Notes: generated by a model not told the origin, from the sequence alone. Shown: positions 35,177 through 48,070, counted from the stretch's first letter. The stretch: 64,000 nt of DNA from Lineus longissimus (GCF_910592395.1 NC_088315.1:2668501-2732500); one strand, 5' to 3'. Numbers and translations are program-made.

Positions 35177-36394
35177 CTTAATTGAGTACGTTACGTCAGA
35201 GAAATGACCAAACCACACATCTATTCAAATTGTGATTCCCCCAATTGAGTAGGTTACGTCAGAGAAATGACCAAACCACACATCTATTCAAATTGTGATT
35301 TTCAATCAAGTTGAATTGTGATTTGCAATCAAATTTAAATAGAACCATTCACGAAAATGCTCACGATTTAAAGGTGACGGGTCAAATAAACCTAACCGGT
35401 CAAATAATGAGCTCACGGTCGTATGAACACGAGTCGGACAGAAATGTTTTCTAGATCTTCCTGTGGAAACATGGATCCTTGGCACAACCAGTAGAAAAGG
35501 CGACATGAAATATTGTGAAAATCACACCGAGTTGGGTCATACAATTGTCGCAAATGGATAAAGAATGAACATACAACGCCAAAGCCGACAATTTGCGTTC
35601 TCGGACAGTAGTACAGTAAAAATCGAAGTATTGGTTTCTGGTATGACTCTTTTGTCAGAGGGATATTGCTTCCTGTTTATGTTCAGTTCCACTAGAATGT
35701 CCCGCTGAGGCGACAGCCATCTTTCGGCAAGCGAGGAGAACAATTCCCCACGGCCCCAGCGAGTTGGGCCCGGTTGCCATCTACTCTGTGAAAATGAATG
35801 ACGTCATTCTCGTATACATTATCGCTGGTGATCGTAACCTCTCTAATATTAGTTTTTTTTATAAATAACAGCAATTGTTAATTCTCTGCTCACAATTCTT
35901 AAATAATTTGTATTTCGAAATCTCGCCGTGTTTTAAAAATGTTATCATTGCTGCTTCATCGCCGTTTCATCTGAAAGTTATTACAGTTGCATTGAATGGT
36001 TGCACTCATTCTCTTTCCCCAGACCAGAACTCTATTTCTCGGCGACGTTGTTTAGGTCCTGCTTGAATTGGCCGCCATTATTGCCGAATGTGCTGGATTC
36101 ACTCACTTCATTATTACAAGACGTTCGATGCATATCTTGATGCAAGACTTTGAGTTATGAATGAAATAGTTCATTCAAACTTTTTAGTTGAAATTGTTAA
36201 ACTTTCAATAACACATTTATTAAAAAATTCATCCCAAAAGTGAGTACGAATCTATGGCGCGGTGTATAATGTACATTGACTTTCAAACATGGACGATTAA
36301 ACTGGCAGAGAGATTATGATTGACTGACACGTCTACGTTGGAGAATAGGTTGCACGAAGATTACACCAGGAGCGTTATACCCCAAAGAGAAAAC
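35177..36394. other. Spacer between the - strand gene fragment and NSFL1C
   Basis: Contains a 63-bp tandem duplication (35181-35303). From about 36.1 kb it is presumably the promoter and 5' UTR of the p47 gene. A - strand ATG context near 35726 (AAGATGGCTGTC) might be the first exon of the - strand gene, but no supported donor follows it. Confidence 0.4.
35181..35303 (+). repeat. Tandem duplication, 63-bp unit, two copies
   Basis: ATTGAGTA-x-GTTACGTCAG followed by AGAAATGACCAAACCACACA and TCTATTCAAATTGTGATT occurs at 35181 and 35244. The two copies are nearly identical, so the duplication looks recent. Confidence 0.85.
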
Positions 36395-39300
36395 ATGGCT
36401 GACGCAGCGAAACAAGATCAAATTGAGGCGTTCAAAAACCTCACTGGTGTCAATGAAGAAAGGGCCAAATTTTATCTAGAATCTGCTGCATGGCAGTTAG
36501 ATGTATGTTCAACATTCTAACAGTCAGATATTTGTAAAATATTTCTCGAAAAATACATTTGGTTGCTTTGAATGTTGGAGCTGAAAACCAAAATAACGAA
36601 AATCGTGAAAATGAAAATGAAAACAGAATAACCTGATGACCGAGTGCAACTGTCTATATATGCGTCCCTCTCTGTAAAGCACTGATCTTTGCATTCATGA
36701 AATTTGTATGTCGAGGGCAGCATTATCCGTCAGTGATAGTACAGAGCCAGAGATGAGATAACTTCATGTCTACAAAAGACAAAAAGCATCTTGGGATAAC
36801 TTGACCTTTAAGATTTGACTTCAGGTTGCTGTGTCCAACTTCTATGAAGGGGATGATGATGGTGCAGAAATGGACGAGGAACCAAGTATGCCAAGTGAAC
36901 CAAGCCCACCTCCTCAACCACTACGGACATTCACTGGTGCCTCGTCGGGTCCTTCCCGCTCCACTGGTTCAAAGACAAAGAAGTCAAGTCGGTAAGTGCA
37001 GATCATGGATGTATTATTAAGATGCTGAGATGAACTTACACTGTAGTGTAGCTGGTGACACTGAATTTGGTATTGACATCATTCATGGGAAATCGTTTGT
37101 CATTGAGTAAAAGATGGCCATGGTTTGACAGTTTGTTGTGTCACAGACGTTCACAGCAGTTCACTTGGTGTGCAAGGAAATTTTACTTGTTTTATTAGAT
37201 TTTAAGAAGTATCTGCAGCCTGGCTGGCCTACTTTCATACAGTATCCTGTTCGAGAAATTAGCCCAGTAATGACATCAATATTCTGTTGTACTTCTAGGT
37301 TTGCCACAATTGGATCCATGAAACAAAACGAGAAGTCTGACTCGGAAGAAGAGGGTCAAGCATATTATGCTGGTGGATCAGAAGAAAGGTAATGGGTCTA
37401 AATGTTACAACTGGGTCTGCCACAGGGTGTAGTGAGGAGATGCCATGAATCTCATAGGCAGTGCTGATCATCTTATCCCCGCACACCCCAGTGCGTGCAC
37501 AGTAGTTAATATGACATCACCAGTACTCTGAGAGATTCCTCTAAGTCTTTTGTCGGGTTGATTATGAATAAGGATCAAATTGTAGATTTTCCTTCTTGTA
37601 TTGTATTTTGCCTCATCTGTTTGAATTTTGTTCCATTCCAGTGGGGAGATGATTCTTGGTCCACCGAAGAAGAAAGGTTCCAGTCACGAATTTGTCGAAG
37701 GTTTATTCAAGTCTGCAAAAGAGTAAGTAAGATGTAAATAACAATCTGAGGTAATGGCATGTAACATACAAAGGAAATTACGTGATAACATTACAAATTG
37801 TTTGTTCGTTTCAGCCATGGTGCAAAAGAAGTGAGCCTTGATGAGCCCAGTAGCAGACGAGGTGCTCCAGTATTCCGAGGGAGTGGATACAGACTTGGGG
37901 AGGAGGAAGGAACGTCAGAGGTGGTCGCTGGTCCGTCTGGTCCAACCAGACAGAAGGAGGTGAGATATAAAACCAATGTAAGGAGATAAGCTGTGTGAAC
38001 AAAAATATAACTGGTCTCTGCAGTTAATTAGTGGCAGGATTCATCTAGCCTATCACTGCATCCTTATGAGCACCTAACTTAAAGATAGTATGACATAGAT
38101 TTGCATTCCATGATTCAAAATTGTGTCATTTCGCGTAAAAGACTCCTCACTTCGCTTCATCTGATAAGTGATTTTGGTTTCGTTGCAGATGGATGTCACT
38201 CTCACATTCTGGAAAGATGGCTTCAGTTTAGACGATGGACCTCTCCGAGACTTTCAAGATCCTGCCAATAAACCATTCCTTTCTTCTATACAGAAAGGGT
38301 GAGACTATTTTAAGTCTCTAACTTTATGAAATTGAAAATACTTTTATGTTGTCCTAGTACATCATCTGAGCAAAAGATATCCGGTTATTGGTGAAAAGTG
38401 TCAAAGCCTTGCCCTCAGTTTTTTTGCCAAGCGTGAAATAGGTGTCAAATGTCTAACCAGGGGAGCACAGAGTTTGCTATGACCGTTGCTTGACCTTCTT
38501 GATTAAGAGCAGTTTCTTCTTGACTCCTTTCCAGAGAAATTCCTGATGAATTGTTGAAACTAGCCAAAGGAAGTAAGGTCGATGTGAATATGGTAGACAA
38601 GCATACAGAGGAGTTTGTGCAACCTAAACCTAAGGTTCATGCATTTGCTGGTGCCGGCCAAATGCTGGGCAGGTACGTGTGATGAAGTTAGTTTGTTTAA
38701 CCTCTTTCCTCCGATGGACTGATACTTCGGTCCAGATTATCTCAAGCCTGACATGCTGCTGTTGTGACATCGTATTAGTGATATATAAGTAATTAGGTAA
38801 TTGAAATATATGATTTGGAAGTATAGTGTTTAAAAGTGCATGATTGATGCATCAGTTTTCGATGACATTACAAGGGGATTGTTTGCCTTTCAGTCCTGCC
38901 CCAAAAGTTGTCACCCAAGCTCCTGGTGGGCCAAGTTCAGCACCTGCCACGAAGGCTGTGGATGTGGATAGCTCTCAACCAGTTACGCGGCTACAAATAA
39001 GATTATCTAATGGATCTAGGTAAGGAACAAAACAAATGTACCTTTCAACCCATTGGTGGAAGATGGAAAATTTTGTATCAAACAGGTTCCACACCTGTGA
39101 TAACCTTTGTGTGATCATTTCATTGCAGATTGGTAGCTGAATTGAACCACACCCACACGGTACAAGACATCAGAAGTCATATTATCAAGTATCCTTTTCA
39201 ATAATAAAAAAGGCAGTGTTCAAATTCATTGTTTTCACCCCAAAAAGTTCACTCAAGTGAAAGTTCATTCTATAGCAGGAAGCCTGCTTTGGCCCTACAA

Positions 39301-39458
39301 TATTCTTTTCCTTGACTCCCAGTAGTTCTCACCCTGAGTATGCTGAGCAGACGTTCGTACTAATGACGACGTTCCCAAACAAGGAACTGACCGATGAGAG
39401 CCAGACGTTACAGGAAGCTAACTTAATTAATGCAGTTGTGGTACAGAGACTAAAGTAA
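36395..39458 (+). CDS. NSFL1C: NSFL1 cofactor p47 (p97/VCP adaptor), ten exons, 386 residues
   Basis: Exons 36395-36502, 36825-36991, 37299-37388, 37642-37722, 37815-37959, 38189-38298, 38535-38672, 38894-39019, 39129-39188 and 39323-39458 join without a frame break (1,161 nt, 386 codons plus stop; human p47 has about 370). Domains in order: UBA at 1-45 ([13 protein letters not shown]), an acidic/proline-serine linker, Y-Y-A-G-G-S and G-P-P-K-K-K, SEP at about 198-262 (T-L-T-F-W-K-D-G-F then L-R-D-F), and UBX at about 309-386 including T-T-F-P-N-K-E-L, the loop that docks on the p97 N domain. p47 trimers bind p97/VCP and guide it to SNAREs and monoubiquitinated cargo in Golgi, nuclear-envelope and ER membrane fusion. 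The ATG at 36395 is the one that starts a proper UBA; an upstream in-frame ATG at 36320 would add unconserved residues. A basic cluster at the end of exon 2 (K-T-K-K-S-S-R) could be a nuclear-localisation signal. Confidence 0.95.
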
Positions 39459-39922
39459 ACATTCAGAGACTATGGAGCGAGTTTGTTCTTGGATTGGTTT
39501 TGTGATTGACACACCAGGGATGAGAAACATTGGTGAAGAACTGTCATGGAGTTAAAGTAGTGAAGGACTGACAACATTTGAGTTCGTGTCTAATTCTTTT
39601 AAAACATCAAACTCATGTCATCTTTGTCTAAGCTCTTTTCTTTGCCTTCTTGGTTTAATGTGCAAGGGCCACCCATATGATATGTCTGCACCCAGAACAG
39701 AATGTGTGCCATCATAACCTTTCTCGATAAGTTGCATCTGAAAAGCTACCCTTACCTGCCCATCAAGCTTTATTTTGAATACATATACCTCCCTTTTCCA
39801 ACTGTGTATATATCTACTGGGTAGTAGCCTTCTCATGGGTAATAACAATTTAGGTTCTATACTTGGAAATAAGTATGGTGATATTTAAAGTTCAGTTTTC
39901 GTATTGAAATAATTCATATTGA

Positions 39923-39928
39923 AATAAA
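39923..39928 (+). promoter_or_regulatory. Likely polyadenylation signal AATAAA of NSFL1C
   Basis: The hexamer is 465 bases after the p47 stop codon in an A+T-rich 3' UTR, followed by T-rich sequence. Confidence 0.5.
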
Positions 39929-40469
39929 ACGAACGCTAAAACATATTTCTTCTTGTTTTGTTATACCCCTGGTACTGTAGAAGCTTCTCTGAGGTATTGT
40001 ATATGGGTATGAAATGATATTTGGACTTCCTGTGGAGAAGTGTTAGATTAAGGATGACTCTGCGCAGGAGCTGGATGTGTGGTCCGATTGGCGGCCTCCA
40101 CACACTCTCCAGCACGCGCCGACCCCGCACCACTCGCTTCTGGGCATTAACTGAGTCAGTTCCTTCATTCCCCTGAAGATGGCGGTTGTGTTGTTTTAAC
40201 GTTGAAACTATGTCAAAAGGACATCACCAAAATGGTGTACGGCATTGCACTCCAGTAGTCCGGGATGTGCTATATGTGATCGAAAACCATGGTCTTTCTC
40301 GCCATAAAACCCCAATCCATCATTGGTCAATCAGTGGAAAGTAGAGAAGAACTGGTTTTCCAGAGGAACTAAATTTACTTCCCTCCAACACTTCTCAGCT
40401 AACCAGCTCGGCATTCAACGAAAAATCGGGGTGGTGCCCGAATATTCTCGTACGCTCCGTCAATCAAAT

Positions 40470-40582
40470 CACAGGCCCCTGAAGCCCAGTAAGTGGGATT
40501 ATCGGGCTTTCTTATAGTACTTTCCTGGCTTATCCCATTGTTTAGCCCGATAATCCCGCTTACTAGGTTTCAAGGGCCTGTG
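40470..40582. mobile_element. 113-bp palindromic MITE with 7-bp target-site duplication
   Basis: The arms are near-perfect inverted repeats of about 45 bp: CACAGGCCCCTGAAGCCCAG, then TAAGTGGGATTATCGGGCT, against AGCCCGATAATCCCGCTTAC, then TAGGTTTCAAGGGCCTGTG. Both flanks carry ATCAAAT (40463-40469 and 40583-40589), as expected for a transposase-mobilised insertion. There is no coding capacity, so it is non-autonomous. Confidence 0.8.
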
Positions 40583-41081
40583 ATCAAATCGAATTTGTCC
40601 AATCCCATTTTCTGGCGACGGGGCCTTCATCCCCGGGTTTCCCGCCGACTTGTCTATTTATCCAGAATCCCAATATCAATACGAGAGTCACTTTTTATTC
40701 TCACCTCAGATAGTGATGAAAATCTCCTCAGTCAGATACTACTACCCATCATGGGCTTTTGCTCGGGCACGTGGGCTTATTTCTCAGGCACATGGGCTAA
40801 CGGTTCTATTCGACGCCGTATTTGCACACCACCCGCGCAAGAAATATGCCGTACTCCGGCGCAGTGGTAGTAGTGTGGTGGCATGAGGCGGTCCTATTGC
40901 AATAATAGGCTTGAATATCATCATGGGTCTGCCTTTGGAGAATGAAAATTCGCAAGTCGTCAATACTGGTAACGAGTGCAAAACCTGGGCGTAGTAACCA
41001 GCCGTCCATTGAACAATTCATTGGGAGCAGACGATCGAACGATTTAGACGTTTCACTCAGCCGTCCGCAAAACAACTCAAC

Positions 41082-44000
41082 ATGCCCAAGTGTCCTAGTT
41101 GTCAGAAGGAAGTATATTTCGGTGAGTGTTTTAATTAGTAGATCTGAATATTCTAGCTAGTAGTATATCGAGGCATTTAACGTTGATAAGGACGCACCTT
41201 GGCCGGACTCGCACCAAGATTCAAGTGGACAGACCAGTTGTATTCCACAGTCCGTCTTTCCGTACGCATCTCTACCGGTGTAACATGGACTCTAAATATA
41301 AGACCCAGTTAGTTTGGACCAAAAAATAGGCCCTTAGGCATTCTATTGAACGATCTTAATATAAGGGCTGATGTCTCTTTGCTGTCAATCCCAAAATAAT
41401 AAGTGAACAGGAGGATACGACCATCAAAACGGAGAGACACTTTCACACCGCTTTCCTCGGGCCAATTTGGTCGAACAGCCGTGACAAATAAGGGCTGCAT
41501 GGGCCATTGATTTTCTAAAAGTATAAAATATCATTGGCAGAGTGTGTACGTGATAAACGAAAATCTACAGCTGTCATTCCTATATAAAACCGTCCGTGCA
41601 TTCTCGTTCGTATGTGTAAAGCTATTCATAGTAATATTTTTTATCGATATGGACATTATGAGATATGAATTGATGGAGTTACGTGTATTTGGTATGCGTG
41701 CATATAAAACCTGTCTAACTTGTTATTATTCTTCGACCTAATTCCACGTCACATTGCTTATCATTTTTATTAAATCGTTTATTATGAACAGGACATGACC
41801 CCACATGAACTTGCTGAATGGGGAAAGTTTCAGGCGGGACAGAGCGCCGCCACTGGGTATTAAACATGTCGTTATTGGAGGCCCTGGTTGTCCTGGTTGA
41901 AAACATACATCATGGTACCTCTCTATCAAGGACTAAGGAACTGACCAGTACTGTCCCTAATAGAGAGGTTTCCAGATTAGAGAGTGAAATAAAGTGAATG
42001 GTCGAACCAATTTATGGCCATGCGATGGTGTCCTTAATTGAGAGATGTCTGCGGAGAGAAATTGCACTGTATGCCGGTCTATCCAAACATACGATACAAT
42101 ATACAGGTGAACACCATTACTTTTTAAGGAAGTGACTATTTGGCAAGCCCGGTGTGACAGCGGATATAGTCCCCCTGGAGTCATAGTCCGGTAGCATTGT
42201 ATTTGACCAATTAAGCAGCATGATCTATTGTACCGCTAACCCGAACCAAAACATTTAGCAATGCGGGCTATTGTTACACGGACTATCAGCCCTAGGACTA
42301 CTATCCCCGCCACACCGGCTTACCAAACAGCGACTTTTTGTCCTGAATGGAGAGCCGAACTCATTAATATTAAAGTAAAGTCTCCAGCTCGCCAAACAGG
42401 GTAGATTTTTCACCTGTTTGGCAAGCCCGGCTGGCCGAACTGGGTGGCTTTTAGTGCTGTTTGGCAAGCGGCTCTCCAAACAGGACAAAGAAAGATGCCT
42501 GTTCGGCGAGCGGCTTGCCAAATAGACCCGGCCCTTTTAATGCTAATGAAATAAGACCCCAAAAGACGCATGGTGTCCTCATCTCACAATATGTTTGGCC
42601 ACAACTAATACTCAACTTGCTCAGCTGATCGTTTTCAAGGACACCCTTGACATAGATCGTTGTCCTTTAATATTTTGTACATATCACTTGCGGATATCTC
42701 AATTGTAAGTTGAAGATCCGTTCCAGTATACCTCTATGAACATACTTCTACTTCCATCGACACTGTACCAATACATCAATAGAATCCTGAGGCAGTCTAT
42801 TAGTTTTCCTTAACATAGTCTACTGAGGCACTGACTGAGGGAGAAGGACCAGACCCATCCTCTGCGTCCAGCGTGTACATTGTACCAAAAAAGGTTCATA
42901 TATGGACCAAGATGCCATCTGCGAGTATCGTGAGAAGGCGGAGACGTTGACACGACAGTTGGAACCCGGTTTCAGTCTATGCTGCTCAAAAGTCTCCTAT
43001 TTTTTCATGGGTGTTCTTGACATGTTAAAGGAACCTGTAGTAAATGTCCAGAGGTTTTCAAGTTAGTTTAGAGGTGATTGAGTGTCCTTCATTACTTGTA
43101 CAAATATTGAAATATGAGGCCTGATATAGTATGAAGTACGTGCGAGAAGTTTGGATAACGATTCCGCTTGATCCTTCACCCATAAAAACATGGCCAATGC
43201 GATAGGATGTAACGTCTTTTTGCATGTTCAAAATACCAAACTGGCTAGTTAACTTAGAGCAATAATTTATTAAAAAGATGTATGTTTTTTAGCCTAATGT
43301 TTTGACCTCCAGTTCACTAGTTTAAAACAACATTGAAACGGGAATATAAACCTGTGTGTCAGTTTTCCCTGAGCAGGCGAAACATGCAGTGCAATTAAAG
43401 ACCACGACACACATAAAAACCCTTCTTTGCTGTCACTGAGTATTCCAAAATCACTGTGGCCAAAATTGTCACGCCGACCGATATTCCCAGGTGGGATACG
43501 TGAGGGCAAGATTTTCTATCGTGAACTATGCACTTTCTGACACATTCATGTGACACTGCCAGTGGACATACTGGGCGAAGGCTGTCCCTCCTTTAAACTA
43601 TGGACTGGTCCTGAAGAACACTCGCTGTACACATTCAAACACTAATGATGAAAAACTAATAAAAATTCAGGACTTTTACTAATGTATCAGACGATCTATA
43701 TTTAACTGTCAGGTGAAATATCGATTTCGTACATAATTAAAGAATGGCATGTTTTGAACAGTCTGGTTAATGATAACAGTCGTTATATTCTGGTTACGAG
43801 GCACGGCAAGGTACTTGGACCAAGAGGCACTCCGGACGCAGTGGACCGGTCTCGTCTCTCACCCTAACAATATGAATATGATGACGAAATGGACTGGCCC
43901 GGGAGTCTAGCAGCGGGCAGCATGTGGACTGAACAGCAGAACGTCCTCAGGGATCGCAAATTTGGAAGACAGTTCGTGTTCATACGACAGTACCATTACA

Positions 44001-44992
44001 TTAGATGTCATTGTCGCCTTGTCCTCCTGGCCAGTTACCCCACCCATTATTGTTTGATGACTTATTCCAGGTTCATGGCTGGAGAAACCTAATGCCTCTT
44101 AGATGACTCATCATGCAATATAATAAAACGCTAATCGCGCGCGTTGACCCCCCCCCATCCCCTCTGCTTCTGTCTGCCAATTCTGTTGTAATTAACACTA
44201 TATGATTTTGTTATTCTCAGAATAAGAGTCATTTGTATCTTTTGCATGAATTGGCAGTTCTTCTTAAGTCGCATTTTGGTTTATGTTTCAGCCGAGAAGG
44301 TGACTTCCCTCGGAAAAGACTGGCACAGACCTTGCCTAAAATGTGAAAAATGCAGTAAGACTCTAACTCCAGGCAGCCATGCGGAGGTAGGTACAGGTGA
44401 TCTGACCACCCCACCAGCGCACATTCACCCCGGAGGCGCTGTGATATTCGAACTTTGAGCTCTGCGAGCATTTTGTCATCCTGTACCGAGCCTCTCAATC
44501 GCCTGCATGTCTTCAGTTTGCAGACCCGGCAAGTTGCTGGCTCAACTCAAAAGGCTCGGAGAAAGCGCTTTTTGAGGATTTAGAGATGACCCAAGGACGC
44601 AGCACTCTGCAGTAAGGCCAACTTTATTGGAACCCAGACTTGCCTCGTAGTACTCTGAGTTCAGGAGTTCTTTTGGTGCCATAACTTTTAGGAAATCTTG
44701 TCGGAGGCGCGGAATGTCTTCTACTCATCCCAAATATTCTATTGAAAAATGTATCGGATAGCCACGTGGAGGTACCTTTTCCTCATCCGATGAGTCACTT
44801 TTTTTCTCAGACGCCGATCTTTAATAGTCTGTATTGAATGTAATAACACAAAGGGTTTGATCATAATGATCAACATAACATTATTTTTCACTGCAGCATG
44901 AGGGAAAGCCGTATTGCAACAAGCCGTGCTACGCAGCGCTCTTTGGCCCCGGAGGATTCGGCCACGGTGGTACCGAATCTCATAAATATTAG
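41082..44992 (+). CDS. CRIP1: Cysteine-rich protein with one LIM domain (CRIP type), copy A, three exons
   Basis: Exons 41082-41121, 44292-44386 and 44897-44992 give 76 residues (vertebrate CRIP1 has 77). The protein is essentially one LIM zinc finger: ligands Cys4, Cys7, His25, Cys28 for the first zinc, and Cys31, Cys34, Cys52, Cys56 for the second. The spacing matches the family, and the glycine-rich tail [15 protein letters not shown] follows. CRIP proteins are small cytosolic or nuclear zinc proteins proposed as protein-interaction adaptors. Intron 1 is 3.17 kb and hosts two nested inverted-repeat elements. The phases (1 then 0) are the same as in copy B. The 5' UTR resembles that of copy B over about 100 bases. 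Expression cannot be judged; both copies look intact. Confidence 0.93.
42136..42525. mobile_element. Outer inverted-repeat element with TTTGGCAAGC boxes, interrupted by a MITE
   Basis: CTATTTGGCAAGCC at 42136-42149 has its exact reverse complement at 42512-42525. Inside are several copies of CTGTTTGGCAAGC (42414, 42457) and of its inverse, plus a long imperfect foldback: TTGTCCTG-xx-TGGAGAGCCG near 42340 against CGGCTCTCCAAACAGGACAA near 42470. The MITE of 42149-42318 lies just inside the left terminus, so it appears to have inserted there. No ORF encodes a transposase. Confidence 0.6.
42149..42318. mobile_element. MITE family member 2 (170 bp, CCGGTGTG termini)
   Basis: Closely similar over its whole length to 10952-11122. 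Termini CCGGTGTG and CACACCGG are inverse, and the inverted similarity extends inward imperfectly (CCGGTGTG...GGATA-x-AGTCC against the complement of GGACTACTATCC...CACACCGG). It lies in intron 1 of CRIP copy A. Confidence 0.8.
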
Positions 44993-47900
44993 GTGTGTAT
45001 GTGTTTCTCTCTTCGACATCTTTAGTTCGTAGTATCTCCTGGGTTTTGATGACGGTGATAGTATAGGTGTCTTCAAAGGACTCTACCACGGAAGTTCTAT
45101 TGAGATTCCGGTGGCAGACATTACAAACAAACAACACCTCAAACTTTTTCAAGATTTCCGAACCCTCTTTACATTTGAACTAAAAAGATCTATATACTAG
45201 GAATTCGACCATGACTGCCAATACCTCACAGATTAAAAGTGCATTTCATTATAAGATTCCTTTGTTCCCCGGACATTCTCTCCCAAGGACATTTCGAACC
45301 CTAACACCTAAAAGGCCACCTTTAAGCTAATACTTAACAATCCTATTATTTCAGATCTCTGAAGTTAGTGAACTCGTTTATATCTTACTCAACAAATGGA
45401 GGAACCAGGGTGATCAACAACAGTTTTCAAGTTCAAGGGACTAGTTTCGTTAGGACGCTATCGGCAAGTCGTTAAAACGCAGAAAGAAGGCTTATATCCA
45501 CCACTAGTTAGAGGGTGTATCAATAAAAACACAACACTGGCTTGCTGTCACCACTGAATCCAGCGGTCAATACCATGCATGACGCTAAATGCCAGAAAGT
45601 ATCAAAATACGTAAATGTACCAAAATAATGCCGAGATTTTTACGTCTGTACTGTTATACTATAAAGCGAAATCATAATCATCTGCCTCTTATTTTCTCGA
45701 TCTCTCAGGTTGATACACCCTGTAGGTCTATTAATGGGTCACAAGAAAACAGTTGTTTAGAGTTACATGTAGGATTTTATACAAACTTATAGACAATAGA
45801 CAATAAACAATTGCAATATTAGCTTCAAAATGGCCACTAGGGTCTTTCCCCGAAATGAGGTATTGGCTGTCTCACCAATAAAACAAAACCACAATAGCAT
45901 ATCACATTTGACCATTCTGGCGGCGAATCCGTGGTCTAAGAACTGCAGAATAGAGGGCGCAATGTCCATGCGTTACAATGACGACGATGACAGCGGTGAG
46001 ACAACCAATACGGACAGTGAGGTCGATAACACCTCAAACTTGATGTATTTCGGGAACGTGTATGTTCGACCGAGAATCTTTTTTCATCTTTTTATTAATA
46101 TATTAGTGATAATTCATTTGATTAAAATTTCATACATTCCATTGACGCGAGCCGTGCAGCATGATGTCATGAGCAATCTGATATCATGCAAAAACTAACA
46201 GAGCCACGGCGAAGACCAATTCAATTTGCAAACCTTGACACGAAATCAATCATTCTCTGTAAATTACAAGGCGTTCCGAATTGCATTGCATCGTCATTCA
46301 CTAAGAACTCCCATAATGTACGTATCCATGTATCAACAAATAAAAAAATTAAAAATTTCAACCATCGTTTTGTTTAGTTATCAGTGCGATTGAATGAAAG
46401 ACGGAATGCATGACTTCATCGATAGTTCCGGGGCCGCGAAGCAATCTCCCAATAGGATTGCGATTCAGTCAGTTACCTCTGAAACCGGAAGAGACCAAAT
46501 GTACGCGGTACTAGTACACGGTATCACTTAGGGCTAAGCCATCACTTAGCAACCGTTACCAATGGCGGAGGCTAGGAGATTGCGTAGCGACGGCGGCTAA
46601 CGTATTTTGGACTTCTCTTCACTCTCTCTTCCAGGGTACCGTCACACAAAAAATCAGCTGCAGGGAATCGTATGCAAGATAATAGAGAGGTTAATAAGTC
46701 CTACTATAAACGCTGACGGTAACCTTATTGACGTCGGCATGTTGCCACCTGGCGATGTGTCATCACCGCTATCTTGCCCCACAGCGCAAAATCTTTTATT
46801 CTGTAATAGTGTCACCTTACACTGATATCGGTCATGAACCGAATAAGAATTCGTTCGATTTGGATCATCCACGAATACCAACCTTCGGTGATGAGGGAGC
46901 CTTCCCACGAGGCCGTAGATCTTGACCTGCAGTGTGCCGATGGAAGGTCACAAAGGGCCCGTCCAGGTAGAATCAAAATCGGCATCGAAGAAATCGAAAA
47001 GTCAATATCTGGGGAATTATATGAGTATTTTTGTGAGAAAGTTTTACGTTGGTACAACTTTAGAATAACTTAAATCACCCCAACTGATTACTTATTTCTA
47101 ATTAAGACTAGGTGTTTTCTTGTTAATAAATAAATAATCTTCTTCATCATCTAACCCCGTGAAAGGACAACTTGGGTCCTCAGCGAAGTCAGAATCAATG
47201 AAACTTATTTACCGAATAAAATACAGTCTAAACTCAACTCTCACACAAAAGAGAGGATCTCACGTAACTAAGCCACATGCCGATCCACCATCGTTGCTTT
47301 TGCATCCACAAGATCCTGTGTCGTTATATAAAAATGATTATCGAAGGCCAAGGGCAATGACATAATACACCAGCAGACCTTGATCAGTAGGCCTACCATA
47401 CCATTCTTTGGCTTGTGACTCACAATCAATGACAATAGCGTCTGCGTTCTTGGTAAGTTCATCGTAGCACTTCTTAACATCTCCAGTGCTCTGCAATAGG
47501 CCCTTTGCCAGATATACGCCTTTACCACCTAGAGTCGGGGGGGGGGGGGGAACATCTGTAAAATAGATCTTCACGGTATAATAGTTCATCGGGCCTCTCT
47601 GCCGCCAATGTCTTGTTTGTAAATCCAACATGTTGGCCTAGATGTATCACCAGGGAGGAGAATGGAATTGTCGATTCGGTAAGAACCTTATGTGCCAATC
47701 AAAACCGGAAAAACCATAAACTATTGAAGCTTTTACTTCACCCTTTTGATCGCTTTTTTTTATTCGTTCTCTGTGTATGATTTTTATTGCATATTTGTGT
47801 TGTCTGCTCCTTATTTGGAGTTTTTTTTTTACAATAAATTATTATTATTATTATGGCTCGAGAGCCACTGTCTCGCGTCATTGAACATAACAACAAACCT

Positions 47901-48070
47901 AGCGTCCGGAACATGCCCCCGAACATGCCAAAGCCTGCATGATTGAAGTAACGTGTGCAAAACCTGGGTGTAATCCGGGGTTGAACCAGCCGTCCATTTC
48001 ACAATTCATACCGATATTGGGAGCAGACGATTCAGACGTTTAACTCAACTGTCCGCGAAGCAAACTTAAC
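44993..48070. other. Spacer between the two CRIP genes
   Basis: Holds the 3' region of copy A, several short ORFs without recognisable domains (for example 45830-46198 and 46834-47073), a G14 tract at 47537-47550, and from about 47.95 kb the 5' UTR of copy B. A + strand stretch at 46.6-47.07 kb has two abutting ORFs that could be remnants of a degraded gene or transposon, but nothing identifies them. Confidence 0.4.

Larger units (their letters stand above)
39459..41081. other. 3' UTR of NSFL1C and spacer before the first CRIP gene
   Basis: Holds the p47 3' UTR to about 39.95 kb, a 113-bp MITE at 40470-40582, and from about 40.96 kb the 5' UTR/promoter of the first CRIP gene, which is conserved with the second copy. 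No other gene seen. Confidence 0.5.

Noticed and set aside
44739-45152. 137-codon - strand ORF across CRIP copy A exon 3
   Set aside because: It overlaps the conserved LIM exon in antisense and has no domain. The same antisense frame is not preserved at copy B.
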